Numbered from the stretch's first letter, positions 44,901-56,800 are shown. The stretch is DNA of 64,000 bases from Dendrophyllia cribrosa (GCA_024195265.1 JAJLRJ010000005.1:40722280-40786279), one strand, 5' to 3'. The notes: generated by a model not told the origin, from the sequence alone. Program-made: numbers and translations.

Positions 44901-45345
44901 ATCGTAACTTGATAAGACTCTCGACCCTCGAGGCCCTCACTAAAAGTGACCATACATCAGCCATTGCTGATCATATCAAAATCACTGGTCACAACGTTAA
45001 TTGGGATCATTTTGATATTTTAGCGTCCGGCAAAACGGACTTTCACGGAAAATTCAAGGAGACTTTGCTGATTCAAGAACTACAGCCTTCCTTAAATGTT
45101 AACGTCAGCAGTGAGAAGCTGATGCTTTATTAGCTGTATCTTCTTAGGACTGACAGTCCGTACTATTAAATTACTGTTAAGATTGTTTTTCTTAATCTTG
45201 GTTCCAGACCCCTACTTCGATATATAAACAGTTTTCAAACACTGTTCAGTAACGGTTACTTTTGAAAATGTATGTCGCTTAGCATACGAAACGTCAAGTT
45301 TATTATAAAAATGCATTGGTTTACCATGTTTATCACCGCTGTTTG
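44898..45345 (+). mobile_element. Penelope-like element 3' fragment
   Basis: The frame ending at 45132 reads SAIADHIKITGHNVNWDHFD, then KFKETLLIQELQPSLNVNV, and ends SSEKLMLY. This is the C-terminal GIY-YIG-associated part of Penelope-like retroelements. Downstream, GTATG..CATAC followed by GAAACGTC (45270-45296) resembles stem II and the 3' core of the hammerhead ribozyme carried by these elements. The 5' part is missing. Confidence 0.75.
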
Positions 45346-46155
45346 TGATTTATTTCTTATCAAGTTTACAAATGCTTTTTAAAAACACCTTAACCAAATA
45401 AGGCAAACAATTCTGTGCTCTTCCAGACTAACCCCTGACCACTGAGAGCTGTGTTTTTTAAAACTCCCGAAAACATTTCGAGCGCGAGAACTATTTTAAA
45501 AATTCAGCTTCTCTTAAAAGGCGGTGTAGTCCGCTGTAGCCTGGAAAGCCATCCCGTCCGATTTGTGATTTTATTGCTTAGCGTTCAGGTAAAATCATTA
45601 AAAATAAATTAAAAATAAAAATATTCTTTGTTGGTAAATACATCCATCGCATAGCTTTTGGTTCCTGATTTTTTTATTTTTTAGGGGGGAGAGGGAGGGG
45701 GCAGATTGTTATCCCAAGCTCGTTTCCAGGCCTCAACAGCGTCCTTATCGAACAAAGAGAGCTTTTCTGCTCTTCCCAATCAGCTCGATTGACGTCACAT
45801 CCTGTTACGCGCTAAGGACGACTAGGCATGGAAATGAGGCTGAATCATCCATTAATTAATTTAGCAGCTCCTCTTTCCCCGATGACTACAAAACCGTTCT
45901 GCTAAAAGCAGTTCAGTAAAAATGTTTTCCCAAACGTGTCTATCAATAACTGCGTATAAATAGGCTCTGTTCCGCCGTTCGATCATATTTTTGACAACCT
46001 TTTCTGGCTTTCCAAACTTGCCAGCCAATCGAAAAGCAGCAACAACCGCGCATACAACGATTAACTTGGTTTATTGCTCAGACAAAGCTAAAGGTGTCCG
46101 AGAGTTATCCAATATTCAGCTATCAACTGAAGATAAATATTTGTCCACAACGCTG

Positions 46156-46543
46156 AAAGGGACACTGTCACCTGTTTTTAGTATCACTTTGAAAAGCCAA
46201 AAAACGTATTTGTTTCAATGGAAACCTTAAAATAATGGTCCAGTTTTGTTAACAAATACTCTACCAGTGTACAGAAACTACTATTCGTTATCTTTGGCTG
46301 CGGATGGCCAGGATGGAAATGGATTGCAACTTGAAAAAATTGGCCAATTTTTTCAAGTTCCTCCCAAGAGTCGTGGAAAAATCGCAGAAAAACTTATTAT
46401 GGTTTATTCTTCCTTGAAGAAATCACTTGATATTATCTTCTTGGTGTTCTAAAAGCAATTTTATGTTTGGGCAAAGGTACTTTGTCGTATATTTAGTGTA
46501 TTTTGACCAAAACACAGCAAAATCTGCGTGACAATACCCCTTT
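46156..46543. mobile_element. MITE with AAAGGGxCAxTGTCAC ends
   Basis: AAAGGGACACTGTCACCTG near 46157 and its imperfect reverse complement GTGACAATACCCCTTT near 46528-46543 are the ends of a 385 bp element, related in its terminal motif to 9721-9950. Confidence 0.6.
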
Positions 46544-46679
46544 AAATTGTCGTCCAAGGTTACTTGCTCAGTTGAACTTCTTCTTGAATTGTGAAACCGT
46601 CCTTTAATATGGGTAATGTAAGTCCCAATGAAACTTACACACATAAATGTCCTTCTTGCTACGCCTTTTGTTTTCGCAG

Positions 46680-47210
46680 TTACATTTGAAGAACGTCAGA
46701 TTATAAATGTTATTTTGAAAGTACTATTTAGTTTCGAGGCCATTTTTGTAAACATACACTTTAACCTGAGACTATAAGGCCGGTTAACTGCTAAGGCTAA
46801 ATAGAAAAACTACTGTGGGCTTAAAACTTTTGATAATATAAATGCAATTTGAATGTCATACCCTACACAGTCAAACAACTAAAGACAGCAAAGGGGCACA
46901 TATTCCCGCAGTTCACAAATCCCGCGGGAAAACCTCTCGTACTTACATTTTTAGAACATCAGATTAAATGTTTTTTTGAAAGTTTAGTTTCGAGGACATT
47001 TGAGTAAACATACGCTATAACCTGGGACTTTAAGGCCGGCTAACTGCTAAGGCCAAATAAAGAAACCACAGTGGACTTAAAATTTGATAATATAAATGCA
47101 ATTTGAATGTCATGCCATGATCGACAGTGCTACACAGTCAAAAAACTAAAAACAGCGAAGAGGCACACATTCCCACGGTTGACAAATCCCGCGGGAAAAC
47201 CGGCTGTGAA
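46680..47210 (+). repeat. Two-copy ~265 bp tandem duplication
   Basis: TTACATTTxxAGAACxTCAG begins both units (about 46680 and 46945). Each continues with TTTAGTTTCGAGG, TAAGGCCGG[T/C]TAACTGCTAAGG, AATATAAATGCAATTTGAAT and AAATCCCGCGGGAAAACC. Divergence is moderate. Confidence 0.8.
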
Positions 47211-47319
47211 TCCGCTGACCGATTGTTTTATCCAATACCTTTAAAAAGGAGTCTACCGCGGTTTGGCCAGTACCTTACGCATGCGCACAGAAATATCACC
47301 CGGTGCTTTGCGCATGCGT

Positions 47320-50300
47320 AAGGTTTTGGCCATGCCGTGGAGATGGTGTGTGCGCCTCCGGCTGTTAAGATTTTCGTTTATTTCAACAGATATGCGCTGC
47401 GTCTTGTATTGTCTCCTGCTGCACAGGTTTTGAGGCATTACAAGTCAGCAACGCCATAAATATTCGGAAGAATAAGCACCATATTTGGGAAATCTTTGGT
47501 AAAGTTCCTGAGTGTTATTTGATTGTTGTTGTTGTTCAATTAGATGCTTTAAATGGCGATGCCAATTCTAATTGTCAGTTCCTATTTCGGGAGTCGCTAT
47601 TACCTACATCATGTGTTTAATGTTGTCAGTTCGTAGTAGGACATTCGGCCTGCTCGTACAAGTTGTCTCTTTTCTACATCGGTCATCGTACCTAACTACG
47701 AATACATTACGTCTTTTATAGCAGAGTTCCCGCTACTAGATCTTGCGGGTATCCCGGACGTTCGATCCAGGTCCTTCTTCCAATAACGCCATTACAATGT
47801 GCTTACGTACGTCAACGCCGATAATAAAAAACAAGGCTCAATGAATTATTGTGATTGGATTCCCCCGAAACAAAACGTGGTGCTTGATCCTTCACCAGTG
47901 CATTATTTTACAAAAACAAACAAGTTTAAAGCGGATACTATCGGAAAAAAAAAAACAGATAGGAGGGAACAACCAAATCATATTAAACTAAACTTGCGGC
48001 CTCGACCATTTCTAATAACAGAAATAAAAATAAAATCTGCAAAGGACCGCAAACGATAATGCTGCTTAGTAACGATACGTAGGATCTGCAAGAGACCTAA
48101 TCAGCCAAAAAAAAAAATGAACAAACATACAATAAACCGCAAGGCTGATCTGCACGCGTGATTCGGGCGACAAGTGAGTTCCAAAGTACGAAACCTGATA
48201 TGGTGAACGGGTCATTGTGTAATCTATTTGCGACTGCATGCTTGCAGTCGTCTTTTAGTTTGCCTCACGGTTGCAACCCTACTTTTCGTTTTCTGTCGAA
48301 TTGGTGTCTCACAAAGTCAACTTTTTTACGTAGTCAGATCAGCCTTACAGTTTATTATATGTCTAATAGAAGACTTGGGCTGAGTTTTATCACACGAACG
48401 AAAAACACGGGTATAACGAGTTCCATTTGTAACGACTTATTTTTGTACTTTTACTCGGATAAAACATACATAGTGAAATGACTGATTTCAATGAACACTG
48501 TCCCGCCGAATTAGCAAAATTTTGCTTTCACTAATAATTGCTTATTTTCACGTAAAATCGCCAAATGCCACCAAATATACAACTTAGATGAATAAAAACT
48601 ATTCTATAGAGCAAAACAGAAGCCGTAGTTATTTTGAACATAAAGTGCAGGATTGCAAGGATTAAAGTGGATTACAGTTCATGAAATTTGATTTATTGAC
48701 AGGCAGTCAAGAAATCAAACTTGCCATTCTTGTGAAATATTGACTTTTCTAGCCGTTATTTTGTCTGTTTAGTTCATATTTCTTTGCTTTTTTCACTTTT
48801 GGTGATGGTTTCTTCCAATTTCAAGATAATAAAGTAAGCTTAAAGCAAGCTCCTAGCCATTATCATGAAAACACGATATTTCAGCCTGAACAGTGGCAGG
48901 CGATATGGTGCTAAGGCGTCCAAAAGGTAAATGGAACGGTTTTTTCTGATCTTTCTGTCATCTAAATGCATCGCAAGCTGGTCAGAAATATTGAAACAAT
49001 GCTTCAAGTTCTTAAAACTGTTCTTAGCCACGGCCTGTGTCACTAACGGGGTAGATTCAAAGCTTCCCCTTTACTTGATTTAGGAGCTGTAAACTGTCGG
49101 CAGTAGCAGAGTGATCTTCACCAAACAATTCTTTCCTTATTCGTTAGCTTTTTCCAGAGATTCCAAAGCTCCACTCAAGTCTCTCATGTGAAACTGCACT
49201 AAGCCAAGAAAGTGGCAGCTGCACGCTGTGTCTCTGTGATCACCGAGCAGATATGAGTTCATGTCTGTGGTTTTCAGAAGAGACTCCAATGCTCTTTTGT
49301 GGTCTCCCATTTCAAGCTGCACTACACCAAGATTGTAGTAGCTGCACGCCGTGCCTTTGTGAACACCAAGCACAGTCGATCTTACGTCTGCCGCTTTCTG
49401 TAGAGACTCCAAAGCTCTTTTGCGGTCTCCCATTTCACGCTGTACTAGACCAAGCTCACAGAAGCTGTCCGCCGTGTTTTCGTGATCACCAGGCGTATTT
49501 CTGTTCATGTCTGCCGCTTTCTGTAAAGATTGCAAAGCTCTTTCGTTGTCACCCGTGATACGCTGCAACATACCAAGGTTTTGGTAGCTGTTGGCCATGT
49601 CTTTATGATCACCAAGCACATTCAGCCTCATGTCTGCCGCTTTCTGAAGTGATTCTAAGGCATTTTTATGGTCTCCCATGACGCCTAGGGTGTGGTAGCA
49701 ACACGCGGTGTCTTTGTGATCACCAAAGAGATTTAAGTTCATATCTGCTGCTTTCTCTAGAGATTCCGAAGCTCCATTTATGTCTCCAATGTCACGCTGC
49801 ACTACACCTAGAATGTAGTAGCAACACGCCGTATCTTCATGATGCCCAAGCAGATGTGAGTTCATATCTGCCGCTTTTTGTAGAGATTCCAAAGCTCCTT
49901 TCTGGTCTCCAATATCACGCTGCAGCATACCGAGGGTCTGATAACTGTTGGCCGTGTCTTTATGATTACCAAGCACATTCAGCCTCATATCTGCCGCTTT
50001 CTGTAGAGATTTCAAAGCACTTTATCTGGTCTCCAGTAATCCGCTGCAGGTCACCGATGGTCTGGTAACTGTTTGCCGTGTCTTCATTATTACCAAGCAC
50101 ATTCAGCCTCATGACTGCCGCTTTCTGAAGTGATTCTAAGGCTTTTTTATGGTCTCCCATGACGTGGCACACTAATCCAAGGGTGTGGTAGCAACACGCC
50201 GTGTCTTTGTGATCACCAACCAAACAGTTTTCTGTTCATGTCTGCTGCTTTCTGTAGAGACTCCAGAGCTCCTTTGTGGTCTCCCATTTCAAACTGCACT

Positions 50301-50380
50301 ACACCAAGGGTGTGGTAGCTGCATGCTGTCTCTTTGTGATCGCCAAGCACATTTGATCTTATGTCCTGCTTGCAAAGAAA
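47320..50380. repeat. Segmental duplication, left copy (TPR gene plus 3' flank)
   Basis: Matches 56635 to about 61900 in order: GAGATGGTGTGTG; GCACAGGTTTTGAGGCATTAC; AATGAATTATTGTGATTGGA; GGACCGCAAACGAT; then the TPR coding sequence. The 2.2 kb nested insertion of the right copy (57597-59826) is absent here. The left copy ends abruptly near 50370. Confidence 0.85.
49137..50380 (-). pseudogene. Decayed TPR-repeat gene (paralogue of the gene at 60571)
   Basis: About ten TPR units of roughly 41 codons (consensus around SLQKAADMRLNVLGDHKDTA). Relative to the intact paralogue there is an extra base near 50022 (AAGCACTTTATCTGG against AAGCACTTTTCTGG), a further break near 50220, and a change near 49146 that replaces the AWRIRKELFGEDH ending with an early stop. 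The 5' end is cut at about 50370, 120 bp from the stop of the Ubl gene. One unit is also shortened near 49690 (GVMGDHKNALE). No full-length product is possible. Confidence 0.8.
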
Positions 50381-50493
50381 CGGAAGTTGTTGGTGTGGTG
50401 GGAAACCTTCGGTGTCTTGAACTTTTGTTTTCCTTCATGTTCAGTTCTTAATGAAATTACTTGGTTCGACTTCTTCCTCAATTGAGGATCTTT

Positions 50494-53400
50494 TCAGCTG
50501 GCGTCGTCTTCCAAGGGGGCCGGAACTCTAAGTCTTTGTACCAAGCTTAGAGTTGATCCATTCTGAACATTGTAGTCACTCAGCGTGTGGGTGTCTTCCA
50601 ATTTCTTTCCAGCGAATATCAGACGTTGTCGATCAGGTGGACACTCGTTCAACTGTTGAACTTTCCTCTTCACATTTAGAATTAAATCTTTTGGTTTCAC
50701 GGTTAACGCGAGTTTTGTTTCATTCATCATCTTTATTAAAATTTGCATGTCACGCGAAGCAACATTGTTCTCTCGTATGGTGCTGCCGTCTTCTGGTTGT
50801 TTGTCTGCGGTCAGGGTAAGTTGCTGGTCAACCAGGATCCGCTCTTTGCTCAAATCTAGCAAAATAATAAAAAGAAAGAAACTCTGTGAAACTATTCATT
50901 TACAAAACTCTCTCTGTAATGCAGTCTCTCTGCATTACAGTCTGAAAGAGTACGGTTGTGTTCCATTGCCAAGCAAAGCTGACCGATTGAAGATGGAATG
51001 GTTTGTCCCAACAGAACCAACACGTTTCTTTTAAGACAACTATTCATTGATTTTCTGCAAAATACAGCTACAGTTACATACACATACAAACTAGCGAAAA
51101 GAAACAAATTTGCACTCACTTACACGCAAAATACGCACACACGCTTGCACACATACATACATACTACAAGGCCACTATTTTATTAAAAGACGAGTTGCTA
51201 GGCAACCTTGTGCATCCTTTTAGCAACATGCTGAAGAGCAATTTTCAAAGATGTACAAGTGGCTGTGGTATTTTTGGATTAAATAAAAATGAACGTCTTT
51301 GAGGTACCGCTACAAAGATCCACCAAAACCGACACAGTAGTAAATGTCTGCGAAAACATGTACAAATCTATTACTTTAGTAATTTTACTGACATTTTAAG
51401 GACGTCAAAGATTGCGCTGTTACGATTTTGTACAGTATTTCCTTTGCTTCACGCGGAAAAAGGAGATAGGAGACGCCTGCGTGCAGGCTACACGTGCAGT
51501 CAACTCCCGCAATGACGAACGCCTTCATGTACCATGATTGGTTTCCGCAATGCAGAGTCCTTAAGGTGGTTCCATCGAAAAAGAAGTTGTAATGAAAATT
51601 TTCTAAAACTTTGCACAGTTATTTATTACATCTAGTACGTCGGAAAAATAAATCAAAATAGGGGGTCACCATGCCCGTTTGCAAGTTATAGCGCTGTAAT
51701 TTATAACTAATTTGCCAGCTTGTGACGGCAGTATTGAAAAAACTAGCCTTGGTAAAACGAATGATAGGCTGCTGATTATTGAGATGTTGTAAGAAGCCGT
51801 CGACATTGTGATACAATGATACAATTCATCGCCTGATGAAAACTAGCAGTAATAGCGGTCGAAACGTCACGATCAACACCTCAAAGTGACTCCATCGTCA
51901 GACAAACGAACAAGCGTTCACCTATAAAAAAAAAGACAATTTACCAAGGGTTCGCAACAAAATGGCCAAGTCAGAGATAGGAAACTGTTGAAGTGAGCCT
52001 TAATCTTAGTGCACACGCAGCACGTAAAACCAATTGGCCTACAGCGCCGCCGCTTATCTCCAGTTCCAATAAAGCGACTGGCGCATTGCTACATATTCCA
52101 TTCTGGCCTGAATTGAATACTATACCCGCACAGGTTTCCTCCAGCATTCATCCGTTCCATATTTATATACCTTATGAAGTCAAGAGATACAATGGGTACA
52201 TTGTCTTCACCAAGTCGACAACACCACGACAGAGACTAGAGCTTCACAGCTAAACCTCTCGATATCAGAAGCTGCTATATAACTTGACCATCGCTCCACA
52301 ATAAGAAGCAAATAAATGAATATAAAACGAAGGCTTGCGACAACTAACCTTTTTGTTGTAAGCTCTCTAGGTCTTTCCTGAGAGCAGCAAGATCTTCTAC
52401 CACATCATTCTTCTTCGACCAGTGTTGTAAAATTAGTTTTAGTTGTTCGTCCTCATCCTTCCAACACTTGGCGACTTGATTCATTGACTCTTCAGGCATC
52501 TTAAGCAGCTGAGCAATGGGATAAAGGTTAAATATGGCTTCCTCTACACCCAGTATGCTTCTTACATAACCACACCGATCTGTAAAATAATACAAATGGT
52601 CGTGAGGTAACCACACTATGCTTACAATTTTTGCTGTTCAAAAATTTAACGTGGCTCCGAACTCCTTAGCTTCCCAAGAATTTTTCAAACTTTGCAAAAA
52701 GTCGTATCTTTAAAAACATGCTAATTACAATTCGATAATAAAAAAGGCGGTCATCGAGCTCTTGTTTTAGTTATAAGCATTTACAGCCAAAATTAATGTA
52801 TCTTTAACAGGTTATAATGTTACTATGGTAACCTGTTACGTCATGACGATAACATAAACTTGTTCAACAATGCCCAGATCTTCGTTGTTAACCTCAACGC
52901 AATCACCATATAGTTAGTACGTCGCAGCTACCAAACTCACCTCCTTCGCTGAAACGTCTCTCGCTTGTGTGCCCGTACTCTCCTTGTACACTGATCTTAC
53001 CGCAGAGACTTCTGACATCTTTTTTCCATTTGAGAGGAAGTCTGATAACCATCCCCGCGTTCCACCAAACACACGAATGTACAGTGAAACTAGTTTGTTC
53101 CTGCTGTCTGTCAGCAAGGTTGTAGTCCTCCCCAAGGTGAACATTGATTTGAAGGTTTTCATTGTTGTAGATGCTCTTTTCTTCCTGCCTAGTAATGGAA
53201 CGTACATGAAGCTCTACGAATCCTTCTTTTTTGAGTTGGATCAAAGCAGAAGAAGTCTCGTCCTCTCTGTAGAACTGTTCATGGTAGACATCTTGGCTAA
53301 CGAACAGGAGGGCAAGTTCGTCGTGCACTGAAGAAGGACTGCACTTGTTCAGCAACACTGACAATGTGTAATTAAATGCCATCAAGTTGAGTCTGGATAT

Positions 53401-54629
53401 AATTTCTTTGGTGCGAATCAGAGTTGATCTGCTGAATCTTACCAAAACCGCAACGAGTGAGAAATGTTCAATTTCATTGATCACTTCTACATTTGCCTCA
53501 TCAATCTTTGAGTTAAAAGTGATGTCTTGCCAGGTGATCTTTCCGTCTCTAGCCTTTGAACCATGCAAAATGAAAACATCGTCCCACTTGAAATTCTCCA
53601 TTTTGAGCTTGGTTACCAGTGTCAAAGGTTTCTTGAAGAAATGGCCGCTGGGTTCAAGATTGATGATGGGTGCAGCGAACATAACATCGTTTTCAAGATC
53701 CTTTTGAACTACTAGTCCATAGTACTTGGATGGATCCTCCAATGTCATGTTCACAGACACAGCATTGTCAACAGCTCCTGTGGGCCAAACCAGTTTGACA
53801 CAGTCTATAACCAGTACACCACCTTCACTGGTAACAATGTTGGATGAAATGCTCGCGTGTTCCCATGGTGAGCTGTCTTTGATGTCCACTGGCAAGTCAC
53901 CTGATATAAAAATAGGGTATAGAAAAAGTAACTACATAATCAGATAAACAAAACGTAAAGAAATGTTCGAGGACTACTGCACAGCTGATACGACATGATA
54001 TTATATTTCACAATATTTAGGCTGGCTAAAATAAGCCTTCTTGATGTTATAGATTGAACTAAATTTTTACAAAAACTTGTATATTATATTGTAAAATTCA
54101 TTAATAATTCATAATGGTACGAACAAATGGAAATGAGCCATTTAAGTCACATGATTACCCTGTATAGACCGATACAATCTTGATACAACCACTAGTGGTT
54201 GTATCTAATTTGCATTCCAGATACAACTCACGAGTGGTTGTAACTAATTTACATGTGAATGTGAATTTCACAAGTTGTTTACTATATTCGCGTCCGTGTT
54301 GTATCGGCACTATACATGCACTCGCCGATACAACACTTCCGCTCATGTAGTAAACATTACTAAACGACTCGGTAACACATGCATACCAATAAAGAGAAAT
54401 TAGTTTTGTTAACACAAACCTGTAATTTGTTCTAGATCTTTTTCTCCCTGTAGCTCTTCGTTACTACCTCCGAGTGGTTGCTGAAGGTCAACTTTGGAAA
54501 CTTTGCTAAGATCTGAATTGCTGCCATTATTTGCATATGTTACGTTAATCTCTAGCACTGTCTCATTTGTTTCCACAGGTTGCTGGTTGGTTGCTGCCAG
54601 ATGATCATATGCTAGATTCTCAAATGAAC
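50494..54629 (-). CDS. ZU5-UPA-death domain-ubiquitin-like protein, 3' four exons
   Basis: Exons (5' to 3'): 54629-54420, 53900-52941, 52579-52349, 50855-50494; every junction is GT..AG at phase 1, giving 586 residues. Exon 1 here has a tyrosine motif ([10 protein letters not shown]) and a polar linker like a receptor tail. Exon 2 holds a ZU5 domain (from [20 protein letters not shown]) and a UPA-like domain ([24 protein letters not shown]), as in UNC5 and PIDD1. Exon 3 is a compact death domain ([29 protein letters not shown]). Exon 4 ends in a ubiquitin-like domain starting [15 protein letters not shown] and containing [20 protein letters not shown]; it lacks a C-terminal GlyGly, so it cannot be conjugated in the ubiquitin way. 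The first visible exon begins mid-codon, so at least one 5' exon is missing. It probably transmits a receptor or stress signal; that is inference. Confidence 0.85.
51833..51872 (+). ncRNA. Hammerhead-like core motif in an intron
   Basis: CTGATGA at 51833 and CGAAACGTC at 51860, 21 bases apart, match the two invariant blocks of a hammerhead ribozyme as found in Penelope-like element terminal repeats. The intervening stem is weak (about three base pairs), so this is probably a decayed remnant. Confidence 0.3.
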
Positions 54630-54784
54630 CTGTCGTATATAATATAGAAATACACACACCTTAACTATTAATAATAACATATAACACCAATACAAAAATA
54701 AGTAATAAGTAAAAATAATGTTGATGATGATGATGAATTTGATGTGTAAATAGGTCTAGTTTTCAGTTATACCATATAAATTTA

Positions 54785-54966
54785 TGTCACTGCCGCCGCT
54801 ACTACTGCTACTGCTACTGCTACTGCTACTGCTACTGCTACTGCTACTGCTACTGCTACTGCTACTGCTACTGCTACTGCTACTGCTACTGCTACTGCTA
54901 CTGCTACTGCTACTGCTACTGCTACTGCTACTGCTACTGCTACTGCTACTACTACTACTACTACTA
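54785..54966 (+). repeat. (CTGCTA)n hexanucleotide microsatellite
   Basis: About 27 copies of CTGCTA, then a short CTA run. It abuts the TPR fragment at 54967. The apparent poly-Leu and (Val-Ala)n frames over it are artefacts. Confidence 0.95.
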
Positions 54967-55243
54967 TTTCTGCCGCTTTCTGCAAAGAAACCAACGCTCT
55001 TTCGTAGTCTCCCATGACACGCTGCACTGCACCAAGGGTATAAAACCTGCAGGCCATGTCTTTGTGATCACCAAGCACATTTAATCTTATGTCTGCCGCA
55101 TTCTTTCTTTCTTTAGACAGTCCAAAGCACGTTTGTGATCTCCCATATCATGATGCACTAAGCCAAGAGTGTGGTAGCAACTCGCCTTGTCTTCATAATG
55201 TCCGATAAGATTAAAGTTTATGTCTGCCGCTTTCTGTAGAGAT
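54967..55243 (-). pseudogene. TPR-repeat gene fragment
   Basis: About two TPR units (AADINFNLIGHYEDKASCYH; LGDHKDMACRFYTLGAVQRV) separated by a frameshifting GAAAGAA insertion near 55105. Cut at the 3' side by the CTGCTA microsatellite and at the 5' side by a Penelope-like fragment. Confidence 0.75.
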
Positions 55244-55607
55244 TCTCACTACCAGTGTATATAGGAAACCCACCCGTACTGACCAATACCTTGCCTATGA
55301 TTCACACTATCCTCAGTTAGTGTTCAATGTCTGTATGACCGAGCCAGACACCTCATCACTAGACCATCAATAATCTCCAAAGAAAAGAAACACTTGTCGT
55401 CAATTCTTGTTTCTAACGGATATCCTTCGTCGTTTGTACAAAAGATCACAAAGACAAAAAGACCAACAGTCAAGGACGAACCCACGCAGGATTTTAAATC
55501 TACCGCGGTTTTACCCTATATCAAAGGTGTATCGGAGGTTCTTCGCCGCAGCCTAAAACAACAAGGCGTACGCACTGTTTTCAAATCAGACACAACGCTT
55601 TGGTCAC
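55244..55607 (+). mobile_element. Penelope-like element fragment (reverse transcriptase end)
   Basis: Plus-strand reading gives SVYRKPTRTDQYLAYDSHYP, a frame change, then CLYDRARHLITRPS, KKHLSSILVSNGYPSSFVQK and LPYIKGVSEVLRRSLKQQG. These match the C-terminal reverse-transcriptase/linker part of Penelope-like elements. It ends at TTWSHL, where the opposite-strand coiled-coil array begins. Confidence 0.75.
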
Positions 55608-56637
55608 ACTTGTTTTTTACATTTTCCACGTCTGACATGACATCTTGGATTTTTGTCTTCACATCTCTCACGTCTGACCCAACATCTCGCACTTTTGTCT
55701 TAACATCTGTCACTCCTGTTTTCACATCTTTCACGTTTGACCCGACATCTTGCACTTTTGTCTTCAAATCTGTTTCTCCAGTTTTCACACAGTTCACGCC
55801 TGACCCGATATCGTCCACATTTGCCTTCATTTCTGTAACTCTTCTTTTTACACCTTTCACGTCTGACTCCACATCTGTTACTTTTGTCTTCACCTCTGTT
55901 ACATCCGTTTTCACATCTTTCACGTCTGACCCGACATTTTTCACTTTTGACCTTACATCTGCTACAGCTGTTCTCACATCTTTCACATCTGATTCAACAT
56001 CTTCCACTTTGGTCTTCACATCTGTTACTCCAGTATTCATGTCTTTTACTTCTGATCGAACATCTTTGACTTTTGTCTTCACATTCATTACTTCAGTTTT
56101 CACATCTTTCACATCTGACCCAACAACTTGCACTTTGTTTCTAACATCTGCTACTCCCGTTTTCACATAGTACACGTCTGATCCGATATCTTGCACTTTT
56201 GTCTTTAAATCTGTTACCCTGGTTTTTACGTTTTCCGCGTCTGACCCAACATCTTGTATTTTTTTCTTGATTTCTGTTACTCCAGTTTTCACATCTCTCA
56301 CGTCCACCCTGATATCTTGCACTTTTGTCTTCACATCTGCTACCTCAGTTTCCACATCTTTTACGTTTGATCCGACAACTTCCACTTTTGTCTTCACTTA
56401 CGATACTCCAGTTTTCACATCTTTTACTTGAGACTCAATTTGGTGCTGATTATCTTCGATCTGCTTAAACTTCTCTCTCCTCAATTCTTCTTCCAACTGT
56501 TGAAGCCTTGCAGTGGGAACGTTTTTCTCACCAAGCTTTCCCACATCATCGATCTTGGTAGTGGTTTCACCAAGAGCAGCAAAGGCGTCTTTAGACAGCT
56601 GTATGTAATGATCAAAGGTTGCCTTGACACTGGCCAT
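55516..56637 (-). pseudogene. Coiled-coil protein with ~21-residue valine heptad repeats, in-frame stop
   Basis: ATG 56637 opens an 79-codon part (MASVKATFDHYIQLSKD.., with an amphipathic QQLEEELRREKFKQIEDN) ending at TAA 56400-56398. The same frame then runs 293 codons as ~12 repeats of a 21-residue unit (three heptads, e.g. VKTKVQDVGSDVKDVKTGVTD with variations; V at a/d positions). At the stop, relatives in the array read T-D, so the TAA interrupts the repeat. The bases there are TC-GTAAGT, a perfect 5' splice site, so the stop may instead lie in an intron. The last ~30 residues (from NKCDQSVVSD) are antisense to a Penelope-like fragment. I do not recognise the family; a filament-like or scaffold role would be a guess. 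Confidence 0.5.
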
Positions 56638-56684
56638 ACCGTGGAGATTTTTTTACCGTGGAGATGGTGTGTGCAGTTGCCACG

Positions 56685-56800
56685 CAGCTCTTTAGAACCT
56701 CTAATTTTATTGGACCTGTATATCACGCAGCTCTATTGTTTTCAGGGCTAGGGTCCATTGTTCTGTTGTTTGTTCTATTGTTCTCTCAGCCAATCCTGTG
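56685..56800 (+). repeat. Dispersed repeat copy, direct
   Basis: CAGGGCTAGGGTCCATTGTT and AGAACCTCTAATTTTATTGG identify the same family as 14580-15115. Confidence 0.85.

Noticed and set aside
47799..48059. 86-codon frame repeated at 57036-57257
   Set aside because: Both copies lie in the duplicated 3' flank of the TPR genes and diverge by frameshift; similarity is due to segmental duplication, not protein conservation.
52914..53331. Alternative frames over the ZU5/UPA exon
   Set aside because: Shadows of the long minus-strand exon, whose frame is supported by domain matches and phase-1 splice sites on both sides.
54782..55078. Poly-Leu and (Val-Ala)n proteins
   Set aside because: Produced by the (CTGCTA)n microsatellite, which has no stop in several frames.
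55620..56170. Plus-strand Ser/Thr/Phe-rich repeat protein
   Set aside because: Antisense shadow of the minus-strand valine-heptad array; only its first part (before 55607) has meaning, as a Penelope fragment.
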